This document shows, piece after piece, positions 1-8,989 of a DNA stretch of 64,000 nt. The notes beneath the pieces are model-generated. The model saw only the letters and a program-made list of their open reading frames with translations. It was not told where the DNA came from and made no database searches. The stretch's first letter is position 1; every line of letters begins with the position of its first letter. The DNA is from Sulfitobacter sp. F26204. GTDB lineage: Bacteria; Pseudomonadota; Alphaproteobacteria; Rhodobacterales; Rhodobacteraceae. The position numbers and the translations under genes are program-made. Location of the stretch: contig NZ_JAPMLQ010000004.1 of the NCBI RefSeq assembly GCF_026410305.1, positions 263,289-327,288 on the forward strand, read 5' to 3'.

Positions 1-2
1 AC

Positions 3-857
3 CAGGGCACGGCGATTGTCGGGTCTGAAACCGGTCAGTCCTTTGGCAATTCCGGCAGCACCGTCACCTACTCCGGCGGCATCCTGGACACGGCAGAGGA
101 AAGCGCACAGTTCCGCGTGGTTTCAGACATCACCAGTGGCAACGAATATATCAAGATCGACAATGTCTCGGTGACAGCTACTCAGGAAGTACCCGAAGAC
201 GGCACAACAGAAACCGTGGAAACGGTTCTGCTTTGCGAAGACTTCAATGATGTAAGCGACCCGGATGATTCTGCCGCGATTGAAAGCGACGGCGGCTGGG
301 ACGTTCAAGGTGGTGCGGCACGCACGGACGGTTGCAACGATGGTATTCTCAAGACGGCCGCCGTCGAGACAGACGGAAATGCAACCTTCAGTTTTGACGC
401 CTCCGTCGACAATGCCTGTAACTTCGAATCCTGGGGATGGGCCGCCGATTGCATGACCTTGCAGGTGCGTATCGACGAAGACAACTGGAAGACATTGGAC
501 ACGTTCAAGGTCAACCACGGCAAGACAGCATTGGTGGGCAACCAAACGGGCAATGAAATCACCGAAGGCGGCAGCAACCTGTCATACTCTGGTGGTGTGC
601 TTGATGATGTGAAGGGTGACCTGCAGTTCCGCTTTGTCTCCGATTTCACATCGTCGAACGAGGTTGTTCGCATTGACAATATCAAGCTGACCGAGACTTC
701 CGAAGAAGTCGTCGATACACCAGACGGCGATTGCGAAGGCGGCCAGTATGATGTCGGGTATATTGCCGGTGTACCGGTGCTGAAACCGGTGTCCGAAGAC
801 CAACTGAAAACGCTGGATGAAGAAGTCGAGGATCTGCTGGATGACGTAATCGTCTGA
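3..857 (+). CDS. 3' end of a repeat-containing, probably exported protein (N-terminus outside window)
   Basis: The frame is open from the first bases of the window, so the start lies upstream; 284 residues are visible. Two similar units can be read. One (about nt 66-176) ends in YSGGILDT...FRVVSDITSGNEYIKIDN, and a second (about nt 585-692) ends in YSGGVLDD...FRFVSDFTSSNEVVRIDN. The second is preceded by an EDFND segment and several Cys. The composition is Asp/Gly/Thr/Asn-rich and poor in Lys, as in secreted beta-sandwich (jelly-roll or lectin-like) repeat proteins. The C-terminus is a short acidic tail (EEVEDLLDD). I do not recognise a named family. Cell-surface or secreted location is inferred from composition only, because the signal region is not in view. 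A strong terminator follows 23 nt after the stop. Confidence 0.7.
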   Translation, partial: QGTAIVGSETGQSFGNSGSTVTYSGGILDTAEESAQFRVVSDITSGNEYIKIDNVSVTATQEVPEDGTTETVETVLLCEDFNDVSDPDDSAAIESDGGWDVQGGAARTDGCNDGILKTAAVETDGNATFSFDASVDNACNFESWGWAADCMTLQVRIDEDNWKTLDTFKVNHGKTALVGNQTGNEITEGGSNLSYSGGVLDDVKGDLQFRFVSDFTSSNEVVRIDNIKLTETSEEVVDTPDGDCEGGQYDVGYIAGVPVLKPVSEDQLKTLDEEVEDLLDDVIV

Positions 858-880
858 TCCACGCAACATGCGCGACACTG

Positions 881-920
881 CGGCTCTTGCCCTCAATAAG
901 GGGGCGGGGGCCGTTTTTGT
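881..920 (+). terminator. Rho-independent terminator of the first gene
   Basis: Bases 881-894 pair with 900-913 (14 bp, four G-U pairs) around the loop AATAA, followed directly by a run of five T. It lies just after the stop at 857 and closes that transcript before the converging IclR gene. Confidence 0.85.
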
Positions 921-1002
921 TTCTGGCGGTGCTTGCATCATCCGACAGGATCCCGCCAATTCTGCCGTTCCGGGTCCCTGTTACAGACCGGTCACAGGGC
1001 AG

Positions 1003-1779
1003 TCAGGGGCGCAGAATCGGTGAGATCGCATTGGCTGCATCCAGAAGCCAGGGTAGTATCTTTGCCTTGATCCGCGCTTCGTCCCAATGATGCGCGGACA
1101 CGGAACAATGTACCGCTGCCCGGCCTCTGCTGTCAGGTCCACGAATCGCGCAGGCGATGCCGATCTCGCTCAGGATCATCTGGTCATGGGTGATCGCAAA
1201 TCCGTTTTGGACCACGGTGCCGATCTGGCGGGCAATTTCGGCGCGGTCCAGTGTCGTGCGTGAGGTATGGGCGTGCAGATGCCAGTCGCGAATGGCGGCG
1301 TCGCGCTCGTCGCTTGGGTGCGTCGCCAGGATCACTTGACCCGCAGATGTGTTCAACGCGGGAACCGTACGCCCGGGGACAGATGCGGCAAAAATCGTGC
1401 GGGTACAGGGCAGTCGCGCGGTATAGATGATCCTGTCGCCTGATAGCTCGGCAAGGTTCACCGTTTCACCCAGACGTTGGGACAGGTCGATCAGTTTGGG
1501 CATCGCACGCGCCACCAGTGGATTGGACCAATAATAGGCATAGGCCAGTTGCAGCCAGGCATGTGTCGGGCGGTAACGGCGGGTGACGGGATCCTTGTCG
1601 AGCATGCCTTCAAGATGCAAAGTATTTGCCAAGCGTTGAACGGCGCTTTTGTCCAGACCGGTAAGGCTGGCAAGCTCGACCAGAGAAAGCTCCGTGTGGG
1701 TTTCATCAAAGGCGCGCAGAACCCTCAGTCCTTTTGCCAATGTCCCCACGAAAAGCGTATTCTGTTTGGATTTCGTCAT
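1003..1779 (-). CDS. IclR-family transcriptional regulator
   Basis: A 258-aa DNA-binding regulator. Residues about 10-70 form the winged helix-turn-helix (VGTLAKGLRVLRAF, then LVELASLTGLDKSAVQRLANTL). Residues about 85-255 form the IclR effector domain (DRIIYTARLPCTRTIFA, PALNTSAGQVILA). The start is the ATG at 1779: it has GGGAA five bases upstream and begins where IclR proteins usually begin. A longer frame runs back to a TTG at 1842 but lacks a family-like sequence. It is transcribed away from the peptide-transporter operon at 1959, and a 17-bp palindrome lies between them, so it probably controls that operon and itself. The effector is unknown; a peptide or amino-acid breakdown product is an inference from context. 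Confidence 0.9.
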   Translation of the reverse strand: MTKSKQNTLFVGTLAKGLRVLRAFDETHTELSLVELASLTGLDKSAVQRLANTLHLEGMLDKDPVTRRYRPTHAWLQLAYAYYWSNPLVARAMPKLIDLSQRLGETVNLAELSGDRIIYTARLPCTRTIFAASVPGRTVPALNTSAGQVILATHPSDERDAAIRDWHLHAHTSRTTLDRAEIARQIGTVVQNGFAITHDQMILSEIGIACAIRGPDSRGRAAVHCSVSAHHWDEARIKAKILPWLLDAANAISPILRP

Positions 1780-1879
1780 AGATTCCCGTGTGCCGTGCCT
1801 CACGCAGAGCGAATACCCTGGGAATTGAGGCTTGATTTCCAAATTTCCTTAGGGTCAACTAATTATATGCCGATGCAAG

Positions 1880-1896
1880 GTATCACTATATGATAC
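1880..1896. promoter_or_regulatory. Palindromic operator candidate between IclR gene and ABC operon
   Basis: GTATCA-CTATA-TGATAC is a perfect 6-bp inverted repeat with a 5-bp centre. It sits 101 bp upstream of the regulator start and 63 bp upstream of the binding-protein start, where a divergent-promoter operator would be expected. IclR-family regulators bind such short palindromes. Assignment to this IclR protein is inference. Confidence 0.5.
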
Positions 1897-1958
1897 TCGC
1901 TTCTCGGTAAATACACTTAATTGCAGCGGCCGCGCTATGCTGCCGCAGGGGGGACCAA

Positions 1959-3485
1959 ATGACGATCAATTTCCTGAGAACAACAGCCATTGCCCTGGCA
2001 ATGTCGGTGTCGGCCACCGGTGTCGCGCTTGCCGACAAGGCAAACGACACCCTGCGTGTTGCCTATACAAAAGAGCTGGAAAACGTTGACAGCTATTTCA
2101 ACTCCTCGCGCGAAGGCGTCGTCCTGCAGCGTGCCATCTGGGACGGGCTGATCTATCGTGATCCGATCACCAATGAGTACAAGGGCAACCTTGCCACCGA
2201 ATGGAAATGGATCGACGACAAGACGCTGGAACTCAAGCTGCGAGAGGGTGTGACCTTTCACAATGGCGATGCTTTTGATGCCGATGATGTGGTCGCCACT
2301 GTCAATTTTGTTGCCAAGGAAGAGAACGGCGTCAAAACACAGCGCAACGTGAACTGGATGGAATCCGCAGAGAAAGTCGATGATTTTACCGTGCGGATCA
2401 AAACCAAAAATGTGTTCCCTGCTGCGATTGAATTCCTGTCCGGTCCTGTCTCGATGTATCCGTCGGATTATTATGCCGAGGTTGGCCCCTCCGGAATGGG
2501 TTTGAAACCTGTCGGAACCGGTCCTTACAAGGTGGTTGAAGTGGTTCCCGGACAGCATTTTGTTCTGGAAAAGAACGAAAATTATCACGACAGCCCCAAG
2601 GGCCAGCCCAGCATCGGCACCATTGACATCCGCACGATCCCCGATGTGAACACCCAGATCGCAGAGCTGTTTTCCGGTTCTCTTGATCTGATCTGGCAGG
2701 TGCCGGCGGATCAGGCGGAAAAACTGTCGGAAATGGGCGACCAGTTTGTTGTCACCAACGAATCCACCATGCGTGTCGGGTATCTGGCGATGGATGCGGC
2801 AGGCCGCTCCAGCATGGATCCGAATCCGTTCAAGGACCTCAAGGTGCGTCAGGCCATCAACCATGCGATCGACCGCAATGCATTGGTCGACAACCTGTTG
2901 AAAGGGAAGTCCAAGGTCGTCTGGACACCCTGTTTCCCCAGCCAGTTCGGCTGCGACCAGAACGTGACGGAATATCCCTACGACCCTGAAAAAGCCAAGG
3001 CATTGCTTGCTGAAGCCGGCTACCCTGATGGTTTCGAAACCGAATTCTACGCCTACCGGGACCGCGACTATGCCGAAGCGATTACGAGCTTTCTGAACGC
3101 TGTTGGCATCAAGACGGACTTCAAGATGCTGCAATATTCCGCTTTGCGTGAATTGAACATGAAGGGTGAGGTGCCTTTGACCTTCCAGACATGGGGCAGC
3201 TATTCGATCAATGATGCATCGGCCATGGTCAGCCAGTTTTTCAAGCACGGCAGCCTTGATTCCACGCGCGATGATCAGGTGCTCGAATGGTTGGATGTCG
3301 CGGACCAGTCAAACGATCCCGAGAAGCGCAAGGAGTTTTATTCCAAAGCGCTGAATCGGATTGCGGAGCAAGCCTACTGGGCACCGATGTTCAGCTACAA
3401 CACCAACTATGTGACCAACAAGGACGTAGACTATACGCCCACGGCGGATGAGGTGCTGCGTTTCACCAACATGAGCTGGAAGTAA
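1959..3485 (+). CDS. ABC transporter substrate-binding protein, peptide/dipeptide family 5
   Basis: A 508-aa periplasmic receptor of a Dpp/Opp-type importer. Residues 1-25 form a Sec signal peptide (positively charged start, hydrophobic core, cleavage after ...VALA). The mature protein has the family-5 order: LRVAY start, LVYRD-like segment (RAIWDGLIYRDPIT), WKW..DKTLELKLREGVTFHNGDAFDADDVV (the classic SBP_bac_5 core), and VRQAINHAIDRNALVD in the second lobe. Length is normal for the family. A strong GGGGGGA ribosome site precedes the ATG. It is the first gene of the operon; genes for both permeases and both ATPases follow. Ligand specificity cannot be read from sequence, but the downstream gamma-glutamyltransferase and M20 peptidase suggest small peptides such as glutathione or gamma-glutamyl dipeptides. 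Confidence 0.92.
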   Translation: MTINFLRTTAIALAMSVSATGVALADKANDTLRVAYTKELENVDSYFNSSREGVVLQRAIWDGLIYRDPITNEYKGNLATEWKWIDDKTLELKLREGVTFHNGDAFDADDVVATVNFVAKEENGVKTQRNVNWMESAEKVDDFTVRIKTKNVFPAAIEFLSGPVSMYPSDYYAEVGPSGMGLKPVGTGPYKVVEVVPGQHFVLEKNENYHDSPKGQPSIGTIDIRTIPDVNTQIAELFSGSLDLIWQVPADQAEKLSEMGDQFVVTNESTMRVGYLAMDAAGRSSMDPNPFKDLKVRQAINHAIDRNALVDNLLKGKSKVVWTPCFPSQFGCDQNVTEYPYDPEKAKALLAEAGYPDGFETEFYAYRDRDYAEAITSFLNAVGIKTDFKMLQYSALRELNMKGEVPLTFQTWGSYSINDASAMVSQFFKHGSLDSTRDDQVLEWLDVADQSNDPEKRKEFYSKALNRIAEQAYWAPMFSYNTNYVTNKDVDYTPTADEVLRFTNMSWK

Positions 3486-3494
3486 TACAACTGA

Positions 3495-3529
3495 CCTGCC
3501 CGAAGCCAGTTTGCAACGGTTCGGGCGGG
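3495..3529 (+). promoter_or_regulatory. Stable hairpin between binding-protein and permease genes
   Basis: CCTGCCCGAA at 3495-3504 pairs fully with TTCGGGCGGG at 3520-3529 (10 bp, one G-U) around a 15-base loop, ten bases after the receptor stop. No T-run follows. Such hairpins after receptor genes typically protect the 5' part of the mRNA or cause partial termination, giving more receptor than permease. That role is inferred. Confidence 0.6.
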
Positions 3530-3580
3530 TCTCCTTTGACGCGATGATTTCCGCACATACCGGCAAGGAGGCTGCAGCCC

Positions 3581-4498
3581 ATGCTGCCATTTATTCTCAA
3601 ACGGCTGGGCCTCGCGATTCTTGTGGCCTTCACAGTAAGTTTCATCAGCTTTTCCCTGCTTTTCCTTTCAGGAGATCCCGCAGCGGCCCTGGCTGGCGAA
3701 ACCGCCAGCGGTGAGGATGTCGAGGCGATCCGCGTATTATACGGCTTCAACCGACCGATGCTGGTGCAATACGGTGAATGGCTTGTGCAGGCGCTTCAGG
3801 GCAATTTTGGCGAAAGCTATTATTTCAAACTTCCGGTGGCGAGCCTGATTGCCGACCGTCTCAGCGTGACGATGACCTTGGGTGTCTGCGGCATTACCTT
3901 TGCCTTGTTGACGGCGGTGCCTCTGGGGGTTGCTGCCGCAATCCGACCCAATTCCATCATCGACCGCGTCGCCTTGTTCCTTTCGGTGGCCGGACAGGCA
4001 ATGCCCAGCTTCTGGTTCGGTCTGATCCTGATCGTCGTCTTTGCGATCAAACTTGGCTGGCTGCCGCCTTCGGGGGCAACGACATGGCGTCACTTTATCA
4101 TGCCGACAATTGTACTTGGTTATTATGCAATGCCGGCGATCATGCGCCTGACACGTGCCGGGATGCTTGAGGTCTTGAGCTCTGATTACATCAGGACAGC
4201 ACGTGCGAAAGGCGCCGGCGAAGGGCGCGTCATGTTCAAACACGCCCTGCGCAATGCAATCATTCCGGTGGTCAGCCTCGCGGCGGTCCAGATGGGATTC
4301 ATGCTGGGGGGATCCATCGTGGTTGAATCCGTCTTCGCATTGCATGGTGCAGGCTACCTCGCATGGGAGAGCATCGCGCGCAACGATCTGCCGACCGTGC
4401 AAGCCCTGATCCTGATTTTCTCGATGTTCTATATCATCTTCACCTTTCTGGCAGATGTGCTGAACGCCTGGCTCGACCCCCGGATGAGGAGTTCTTGA
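3581..4498 (+). CDS. ABC transporter permease (DppB/OppB type)
   Basis: A 305-aa inner-membrane permease with about six membrane segments. The N-terminus (MLPFILKRLGLAILVAFTVSF) is the typical OppB/DppB start. The cytoplasmic EAA loop that docks the ATPase is visible near residues 200-225 (YIRTARAKGAGEGRVMFKHA). The C-terminus LNAWLDPRMRSS matches the family end (DPR). AAGGAGG lies about nine bases upstream of the ATG. It forms the channel with the next gene, which starts one base after this stop. Substrate follows that of the receptor at 1959. Confidence 0.92.
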   Translation: MLPFILKRLGLAILVAFTVSFISFSLLFLSGDPAAALAGETASGEDVEAIRVLYGFNRPMLVQYGEWLVQALQGNFGESYYFKLPVASLIADRLSVTMTLGVCGITFALLTAVPLGVAAAIRPNSIIDRVALFLSVAGQAMPSFWFGLILIVVFAIKLGWLPPSGATTWRHFIMPTIVLGYYAMPAIMRLTRAGMLEVLSSDYIRTARAKGAGEGRVMFKHALRNAIIPVVSLAAVQMGFMLGGSIVVESVFALHGAGYLAWESIARNDLPTVQALILIFSMFYIIFTFLADVLNAWLDPRMRSS

Positions 4499-4499
4499 C

Positions 4500-5402
4500 A
4501 TGACGGTGCAACAAACCATCGATCCACTGCTGGAAGAGATTTCAGGGCCGACTCCGCGCCAGATCTTGCGCAAGCGAGTCACCGGCCACAAAGGATTGAT
4601 TTTCGGTCTGTTTGTGGTTTTCCTTTTGGTTTTGGTGGCGGTCTTTGCGCCATTGCTGGCCCCACATTCCCCCTATGAACAAAGTTTGGGCAGCAGGATG
4701 ATCGAACCGGTCTTTCTGGGCGGGACTTGGGAGCATCCGCTGGGTACCGACCATCTTGGCCGTGATTACATGTCGCGCTTGATCTATGGCGCACGGGTTT
4801 CGTTGCTGATCGGTTTGGTGGCCGCGATGATTTCCGGCACCATCGGGACCGCCATGGGCGTCGCTGCCGGCTATTTCGGCGGCAAGGTGGATGCCGTGGT
4901 GACCTTCTTGATCAACGTGCGGCTGGCGATGCCGGTCGTCCTGGTGGCGCTTGCCGTTGTCGCCATTCTGGGCGGATCTCTCCAGGTTGTGATCGGCGTT
5001 CTGGGTCTTTTGCTATGGGATCGTTTTGCGGTCGTCATGCGTGCCTCGACGCTGCAGGTGCGGCGGCGCGAATATGTCGCCGCTGCACAGGCCATCGGTG
5101 CCTCAACAACACGGGTTGTCCTGTCGGAAATCATGCCGAACATCGTCAACAACCTGATCGTGATCGTCACGCTGGAAATGGCACATGCGATCCTGCTGGA
5201 GGCGACCCTTTCCTTCCTCGGGCTCGGCGTACAGCCACCGACACCAAGTTGGGGCCTCATGGTCAGTGAAGGCAAGAACATGATGCTCTTTGAGCCCTGG
5301 CTGGTCCTGATCCCCGGTGTTGTCCTGTTTGTACTGGTGCTGGCCATCAATCTGATGGGCGACGGCCTGCGTGATGTGACCGCCCCCGATAGCCGGAGCT
5401 GA
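4500..5402 (+). CDS. ABC transporter permease (DppC/OppC type)
   Basis: A 300-aa second permease. The N-terminal cytoplasmic tail is followed by one membrane segment (residues about 35-55), then the diagnostic HPLGTDHLGRDYMSRLIYGARVSL stretch. The EAA loop is EYVAAAQAIGASTTRVVLSEIMPN, and the LLEATLSFLGLGVQPPTPSWG motif precedes the last membrane segment. The end, GDGLRDVTAPDSRS, is also family-typical. GAGGAG lies just before the ATG. Its TGA overlaps the ATG of the next gene by one base, so translation is probably coupled. Confidence 0.93.
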   Translation: MTVQQTIDPLLEEISGPTPRQILRKRVTGHKGLIFGLFVVFLLVLVAVFAPLLAPHSPYEQSLGSRMIEPVFLGGTWEHPLGTDHLGRDYMSRLIYGARVSLLIGLVAAMISGTIGTAMGVAAGYFGGKVDAVVTFLINVRLAMPVVLVALAVVAILGGSLQVVIGVLGLLLWDRFAVVMRASTLQVRRREYVAAAQAIGASTTRVVLSEIMPNIVNNLIVIVTLEMAHAILLEATLSFLGLGVQPPTPSWGLMVSEGKNMMLFEPWLVLIPGVVLFVLVLAINLMGDGLRDVTAPDSRS

Positions 5403-6412
5403 TGATGACCAGACACACAGAAACACCATTGCTCAGCGTGCGCGGTCTGACGCTGGACATCCCCTTGCCCAGTGGCGTCCTGCACGCCGTACGCGGCATC
5501 GACTTTGATCTGCACCGCGGCGAAACGCTTTGTATCGTGGGGGAAAGCGGGTCAGGCAAATCGCTGACCTCGCTAGCGATCATGGGTTTGCTGGACAAGA
5601 ACATCCAGCGCAGCGCGGATCAGCTGGATTTCAATGGAATTGAACTGACGACAGCTTCCAAGCGACAGATGCGTGCCCTGCGCGGTGACCGCATCGCAAT
5701 GATCTTTCAAGAGCCTATGACCTCGCTCAACCCGGCCTATACCATTGGTGACCAATTGAGCGAAGCCATGCGCCTGCACCGTAACGTCAGCCGCGAAAAG
5801 GCGCGCGCGCGCGCAGTGGAACTTTTGGAAAAGGTAGGCATCACCGCCGCCGAAAGCCGTCTAGGCCAATATCCGCACCAGTTATCCGGGGGGCTGCGCC
5901 AACGAGTGGTGATTGCAATGGCCTTGATGTGCGAACCCGAGCTTATCATTGCCGATGAACCGACAACGGCCTTGGATGTCACCATTCAGGCACAAATTCT
6001 CAGCCTGCTGGTGGACCTCACGAAAGAAATGGATGTCGCAATGATCCTGATCACCCATGATCTTGGCGTTGTTGCCCGTGTCGCTGACAAGGTGGGCGTT
6101 ATGTATGCCGGGGAACTGGTGGAAACCGGCCCTGCGGGTGATGTCTTCGGCACGCCGATGCACCCCTATACCCGCGGCCTGCTGCGCTGCATCCCGCAAC
6201 CGGGCAAGACCGAACGTGGCCAACCGCTCGGGACCATTCCGGGCATTGTCCCGTCACTGGTCGGTGCGGTGCAGGGGTGCGCCTTTCGCACCCGTTGCCC
6301 CCATGCCGTCGATGCTTGCCGTGGGGCGATCCCCGAACAGGGTGCCGCGCCGCACGAATTCCTGTGCATCTACCCTGATGGCGCAGCCTCCGCCGAAGGA
6401 GAGATGACATGA
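5402..6412 (+). CDS. ABC transporter ATP-binding protein (DppD/OppD type)
   Basis: A 336-aa cytoplasmic ATPase. Walker A GESGSGKS is at residues 47-54. The Q-loop is FQEPMTSLNP, the signature is LSGGLRQRVVIAMAL, and Walker B is [13 protein letters not shown] with the H-loop in ITHDLGV. The C-terminal oligopeptide-transporter region contains the Cys-rich GCAFRTRCPHAVDAC typical of DppD, which can hold an iron-sulfur cluster in relatives. The start at 5402 overlaps the previous stop; a second ATG lies at 5405. The stop overlaps the next gene by four bases. Confidence 0.93.
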   Translation: MMTRHTETPLLSVRGLTLDIPLPSGVLHAVRGIDFDLHRGETLCIVGESGSGKSLTSLAIMGLLDKNIQRSADQLDFNGIELTTASKRQMRALRGDRIAMIFQEPMTSLNPAYTIGDQLSEAMRLHRNVSREKARARAVELLEKVGITAAESRLGQYPHQLSGGLRQRVVIAMALMCEPELIIADEPTTALDVTIQAQILSLLVDLTKEMDVAMILITHDLGVVARVADKVGVMYAGELVETGPAGDVFGTPMHPYTRGLLRCIPQPGKTERGQPLGTIPGIVPSLVGAVQGCAFRTRCPHAVDACRGAIPEQGAAPHEFLCIYPDGAASAEGEMT

Positions 6413-7398
6413 CAGCGCCAGTCCTTGAACTGAAAAAAATCGCAAAGGTTTATCACGTCAAACAGGGATTGTTCGGCAAATCGAAGCCGCTGAAAGCGGT
6501 GAATGATGTTTCCTTGACGCTGAACAAGGGCGAGGTGCTGGGCCTTGTAGGTGAATCCGGTTGCGGAAAATCCACCCTTGCCAAGATCCTGCTGGGTCTT
6601 GAGGCTCCGACCGAAGGGCAGGTGCTGGTGGAAGGGGCACAAATCGCAGGGCAGGACCGCCTGGCACTGGCGCGCCGCATCCAGCCGATTTTCCAGGATC
6701 CTTATTCCTCCCTGAACCCGCGCAAGACCATTGCAGACATCGTGTCCTTGCCACTGCGGGTTCATGGCATCGGGGATGCGGCCAGCCGCGCCAAGCAGGT
6801 GCGCGAAACGCTTGAACTTGTAGGTCTGCCCGCGCGTGTCCTTAACACCTATCCCAGCCAGATGTCGGGCGGACAGCGCCAGCGCGTCGCCATTGCCCGC
6901 GCCCTGATCATGCACCCTGAAATCGTGATTTGCGACGAACCCACCTCCGCTTTGGACGTATCGGTGCAAAGCCAGATCCTTAACCTGCTCAACGAGCTGC
7001 GCGAGGAATTCGGCCTGACCTATCTTTTCATCAGCCACGATCTGGCAGTGGTGGAACATCTGGCGACCCGTGTGGCGGTCATGTATCTGGGTCGCATCGT
7101 CGAAGAGGCCCAAGCCGCCGATCTCTTCGAGGCACCGCGTCACCCCTATTCGCGCGCCCTGTTGAATTCGGTTCTGACACCTGATCCTTCCCAAGGTGTC
7201 CCCGATACGCAGCTGGGTGCCGCTTACCCAAACCCGATCGCACCGCCTTCGGGTTGTCATTTTCATCCGCGTTGTCCTCTGGCCACGGACCATTGCAAGA
7301 ACAAGGCACCGCGCCCCGTCCTGCGCAAGGGTGGTCATGTCGAATGCCACCTGCATGATCCCGACAGCCCGATGTACAGCGCAGATTTCACCGCCTGA
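6409..7398 (+). CDS. ABC transporter ATP-binding protein (DppF/OppF type)
   Basis: A 329-aa partner ATPase. Walker A GESGCGKS is at residues 48-55. The signature is MSGGQRQRVAIARAL, Walker B is [13 protein letters not shown] and the H-loop is ISHDLAV. The C-terminal PSGCHFHPRCPLATDHC is the DppF version of the Cys region. It overlaps the preceding ATPase gene by four bases (ATGA). The pair supplies energy to the importer whose receptor is at 1959. Confidence 0.93.
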   Translation: MTAPVLELKKIAKVYHVKQGLFGKSKPLKAVNDVSLTLNKGEVLGLVGESGCGKSTLAKILLGLEAPTEGQVLVEGAQIAGQDRLALARRIQPIFQDPYSSLNPRKTIADIVSLPLRVHGIGDAASRAKQVRETLELVGLPARVLNTYPSQMSGGQRQRVAIARALIMHPEIVICDEPTSALDVSVQSQILNLLNELREEFGLTYLFISHDLAVVEHLATRVAVMYLGRIVEEAQAADLFEAPRHPYSRALLNSVLTPDPSQGVPDTQLGAAYPNPIAPPSGCHFHPRCPLATDHCKNKAPRPVLRKGGHVECHLHDPDSPMYSADFTA

Positions 7399-7417
7399 CG
7401 ACCAAAGGAATTCCACC

Positions 7418-8986
7418 ATGGCTTCAAGCCTGTCCCGCTCGCTCCAGACCACCAAAACGGTTATTGAAACCAAAGGCGGCGTCGTCGCCGCCCAGCACCG
7501 CCTTGCGGCAGAGGCGGGGGCAGAGGTCCTGCGCGCCGGTGGCGACGCTGTTGATGCGGCGGTTGCGACCTCGTTTGTAATCGGGGTACTTGAGCCTTGG
7601 ATGAGTGGTCCGGCCGGCGGCGGGGCAATGATGCTCTGGCGCGCGGATCAGGGCAAGGCGGTCGCGGTTAACCATGGCATGCGAGCGCCCAGAGATCTGC
7701 GGGTTGAGGATTTTCCACTTTCCGGTGCCGGTATTGCCGGTGATCTTTTCCCATGGGAACAGGTCGTTGGCGACGTGAACGTTCAAGGTGCCAAGGCAAT
7801 TGCCGTGCCTGGTGTCGTGGACGGACTCGGTCAGGTGCATGAACGCTTTGGCAAACTCCCCTGGGCCGACCTTGTTGCTCCGGCAGTGGCCCATGCCCGA
7901 CAGGGAATGCAGGTGGACTGGTACGCCGCCCTCTGCATTGCCTCGGTGACGCGGATGTTGGCACAGGATTCCGATGCGGCGGCGCTGTTTCTCGAAGATG
8001 GGCAATGGCCGACAATTTCAGGATGGACCGCTTTGGCGGAAAAGCGTCTGAACCAGTCCAGAATGGCCGACAGCCTCGATGCCATCGCTCGCGAGGGGGC
8101 GCGTGCGCTTTATGACGGCGATGTCGGTGCCGCCATGGCCCGTGACATCCAGGACAAGGGTGGGTACCTCAGCCGCGAGGATTTGACCGCCTACCACGCC
8201 GACGTACAGACCCCCCTCAGCTTTTCGTACCGTGATGCACGGTTTCATGTGATGGACGGCCTGACCGCCGGCCCCACCTTTGCGCATGCCCTGTCGGAAA
8301 TCGAAAAACACGATCTCAGCAACAAGCCTGAGGCATTTGCGGCCTATGCGGCCGGCCTCGATTCAGCCTATGCCGCGCGGTTGGGCACCATGGGGGACGA
8401 TGGTGAAAGCCCCGCAGCCCCTGGGTCGACCACGCATTTCTCGGTCGTGGACCGTGATGGCAATATGGTGGCCCAGACCCAGACACTGTTGTCGATTTTC
8501 GGCAGCCGTGTCGTATCGCCCTCGACGGGTTTCCTGATGAACAATGGTATCATGTGGTTCGATCCGGTGCAGGGACGCCCGAACTCGCTTGGTGCTGGCA
8601 AACGCTGCTTGATGAACGTATGCCCAGTGTTGGGTGAAACCGGGTCGCGACGTTTTGCCTTTGGTGCGTCAGGCGGGCGCAAGATCGTGTCGGCCATGAC
8701 GCAAATGTCTTCGTTCGTCGTGGATTTCGGCATGGATGTGGGTGCCGCATTTCACCACCCGCGCATTGATGTATCCGGTGGCAAGCACGTGGTCGCGGAC
8801 GCCGCCCACACCCCCGAGATACTGGACCGCCTGCGTGCCGCTCATGAGGTGGTCACCACCCCACGCAGCGTCTTTCCCTATGCCTTTGCCTGCCCGGCAG
8901 GCGTGATGCGCGACGGCGAGGTCAACACCGGCTGTACCGAGATCATGTCGCCCTGGGGCGATACTGCATTAGAACAAGAGGACTAG
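7418..8986 (+). CDS. Gamma-glutamyltransferase family protein (probably cytoplasmic)
   Basis: A 522-aa Ntn-hydrolase of the gamma-glutamyltranspeptidase family. It cuts or transfers the gamma-glutamyl group of glutathione and similar compounds. The N-terminal GGVVAAQHRLAAEAGAEVLRAGGDAVDAAVA and the later STTHFSVVDRDGNMVAQTQTL match the family. The autoprocessing and catalytic residue should be Thr338, the first Thr of TTHF. The start is the ATG at 7418, preceded by AAAGGAA; the frame also runs back into the ATPase gene but without family sequence. There is no signal peptide, unlike the periplasmic E. coli enzyme. That fits a role after import by the upstream transporter. The glycine loop reads SGGRK rather than SPGGS, so substrate preference may differ. 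Confidence 0.88.
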   Translation: MASSLSRSLQTTKTVIETKGGVVAAQHRLAAEAGAEVLRAGGDAVDAAVATSFVIGVLEPWMSGPAGGGAMMLWRADQGKAVAVNHGMRAPRDLRVEDFPLSGAGIAGDLFPWEQVVGDVNVQGAKAIAVPGVVDGLGQVHERFGKLPWADLVAPAVAHARQGMQVDWYAALCIASVTRMLAQDSDAAALFLEDGQWPTISGWTALAEKRLNQSRMADSLDAIAREGARALYDGDVGAAMARDIQDKGGYLSREDLTAYHADVQTPLSFSYRDARFHVMDGLTAGPTFAHALSEIEKHDLSNKPEAFAAYAAGLDSAYAARLGTMGDDGESPAAPGSTTHFSVVDRDGNMVAQTQTLLSIFGSRVVSPSTGFLMNNGIMWFDPVQGRPNSLGAGKRCLMNVCPVLGETGSRRFAFGASGGRKIVSAMTQMSSFVVDFGMDVGAAFHHPRIDVSGGKHVVADAAHTPEILDRLRAAHEVVTTPRSVFPYAFACPAGVMRDGEVNTGCTEIMSPWGDTALEQED

Positions 8987-8989
8987 GTT

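Noticed and set aside
857..1003. CCCTGT...ACAGGG inverted repeat near 979-1002 as terminator of the IclR gene
   Set aside because: Short arms, no T-run; a strong terminator for the opposite gene already lies at 881-920.
1935..3248. 437-codon open frame antisense to the binding-protein gene
   Set aside because: Same shadow effect; the composition is unlike a real protein and the sense frame has all family motifs and a signal peptide.
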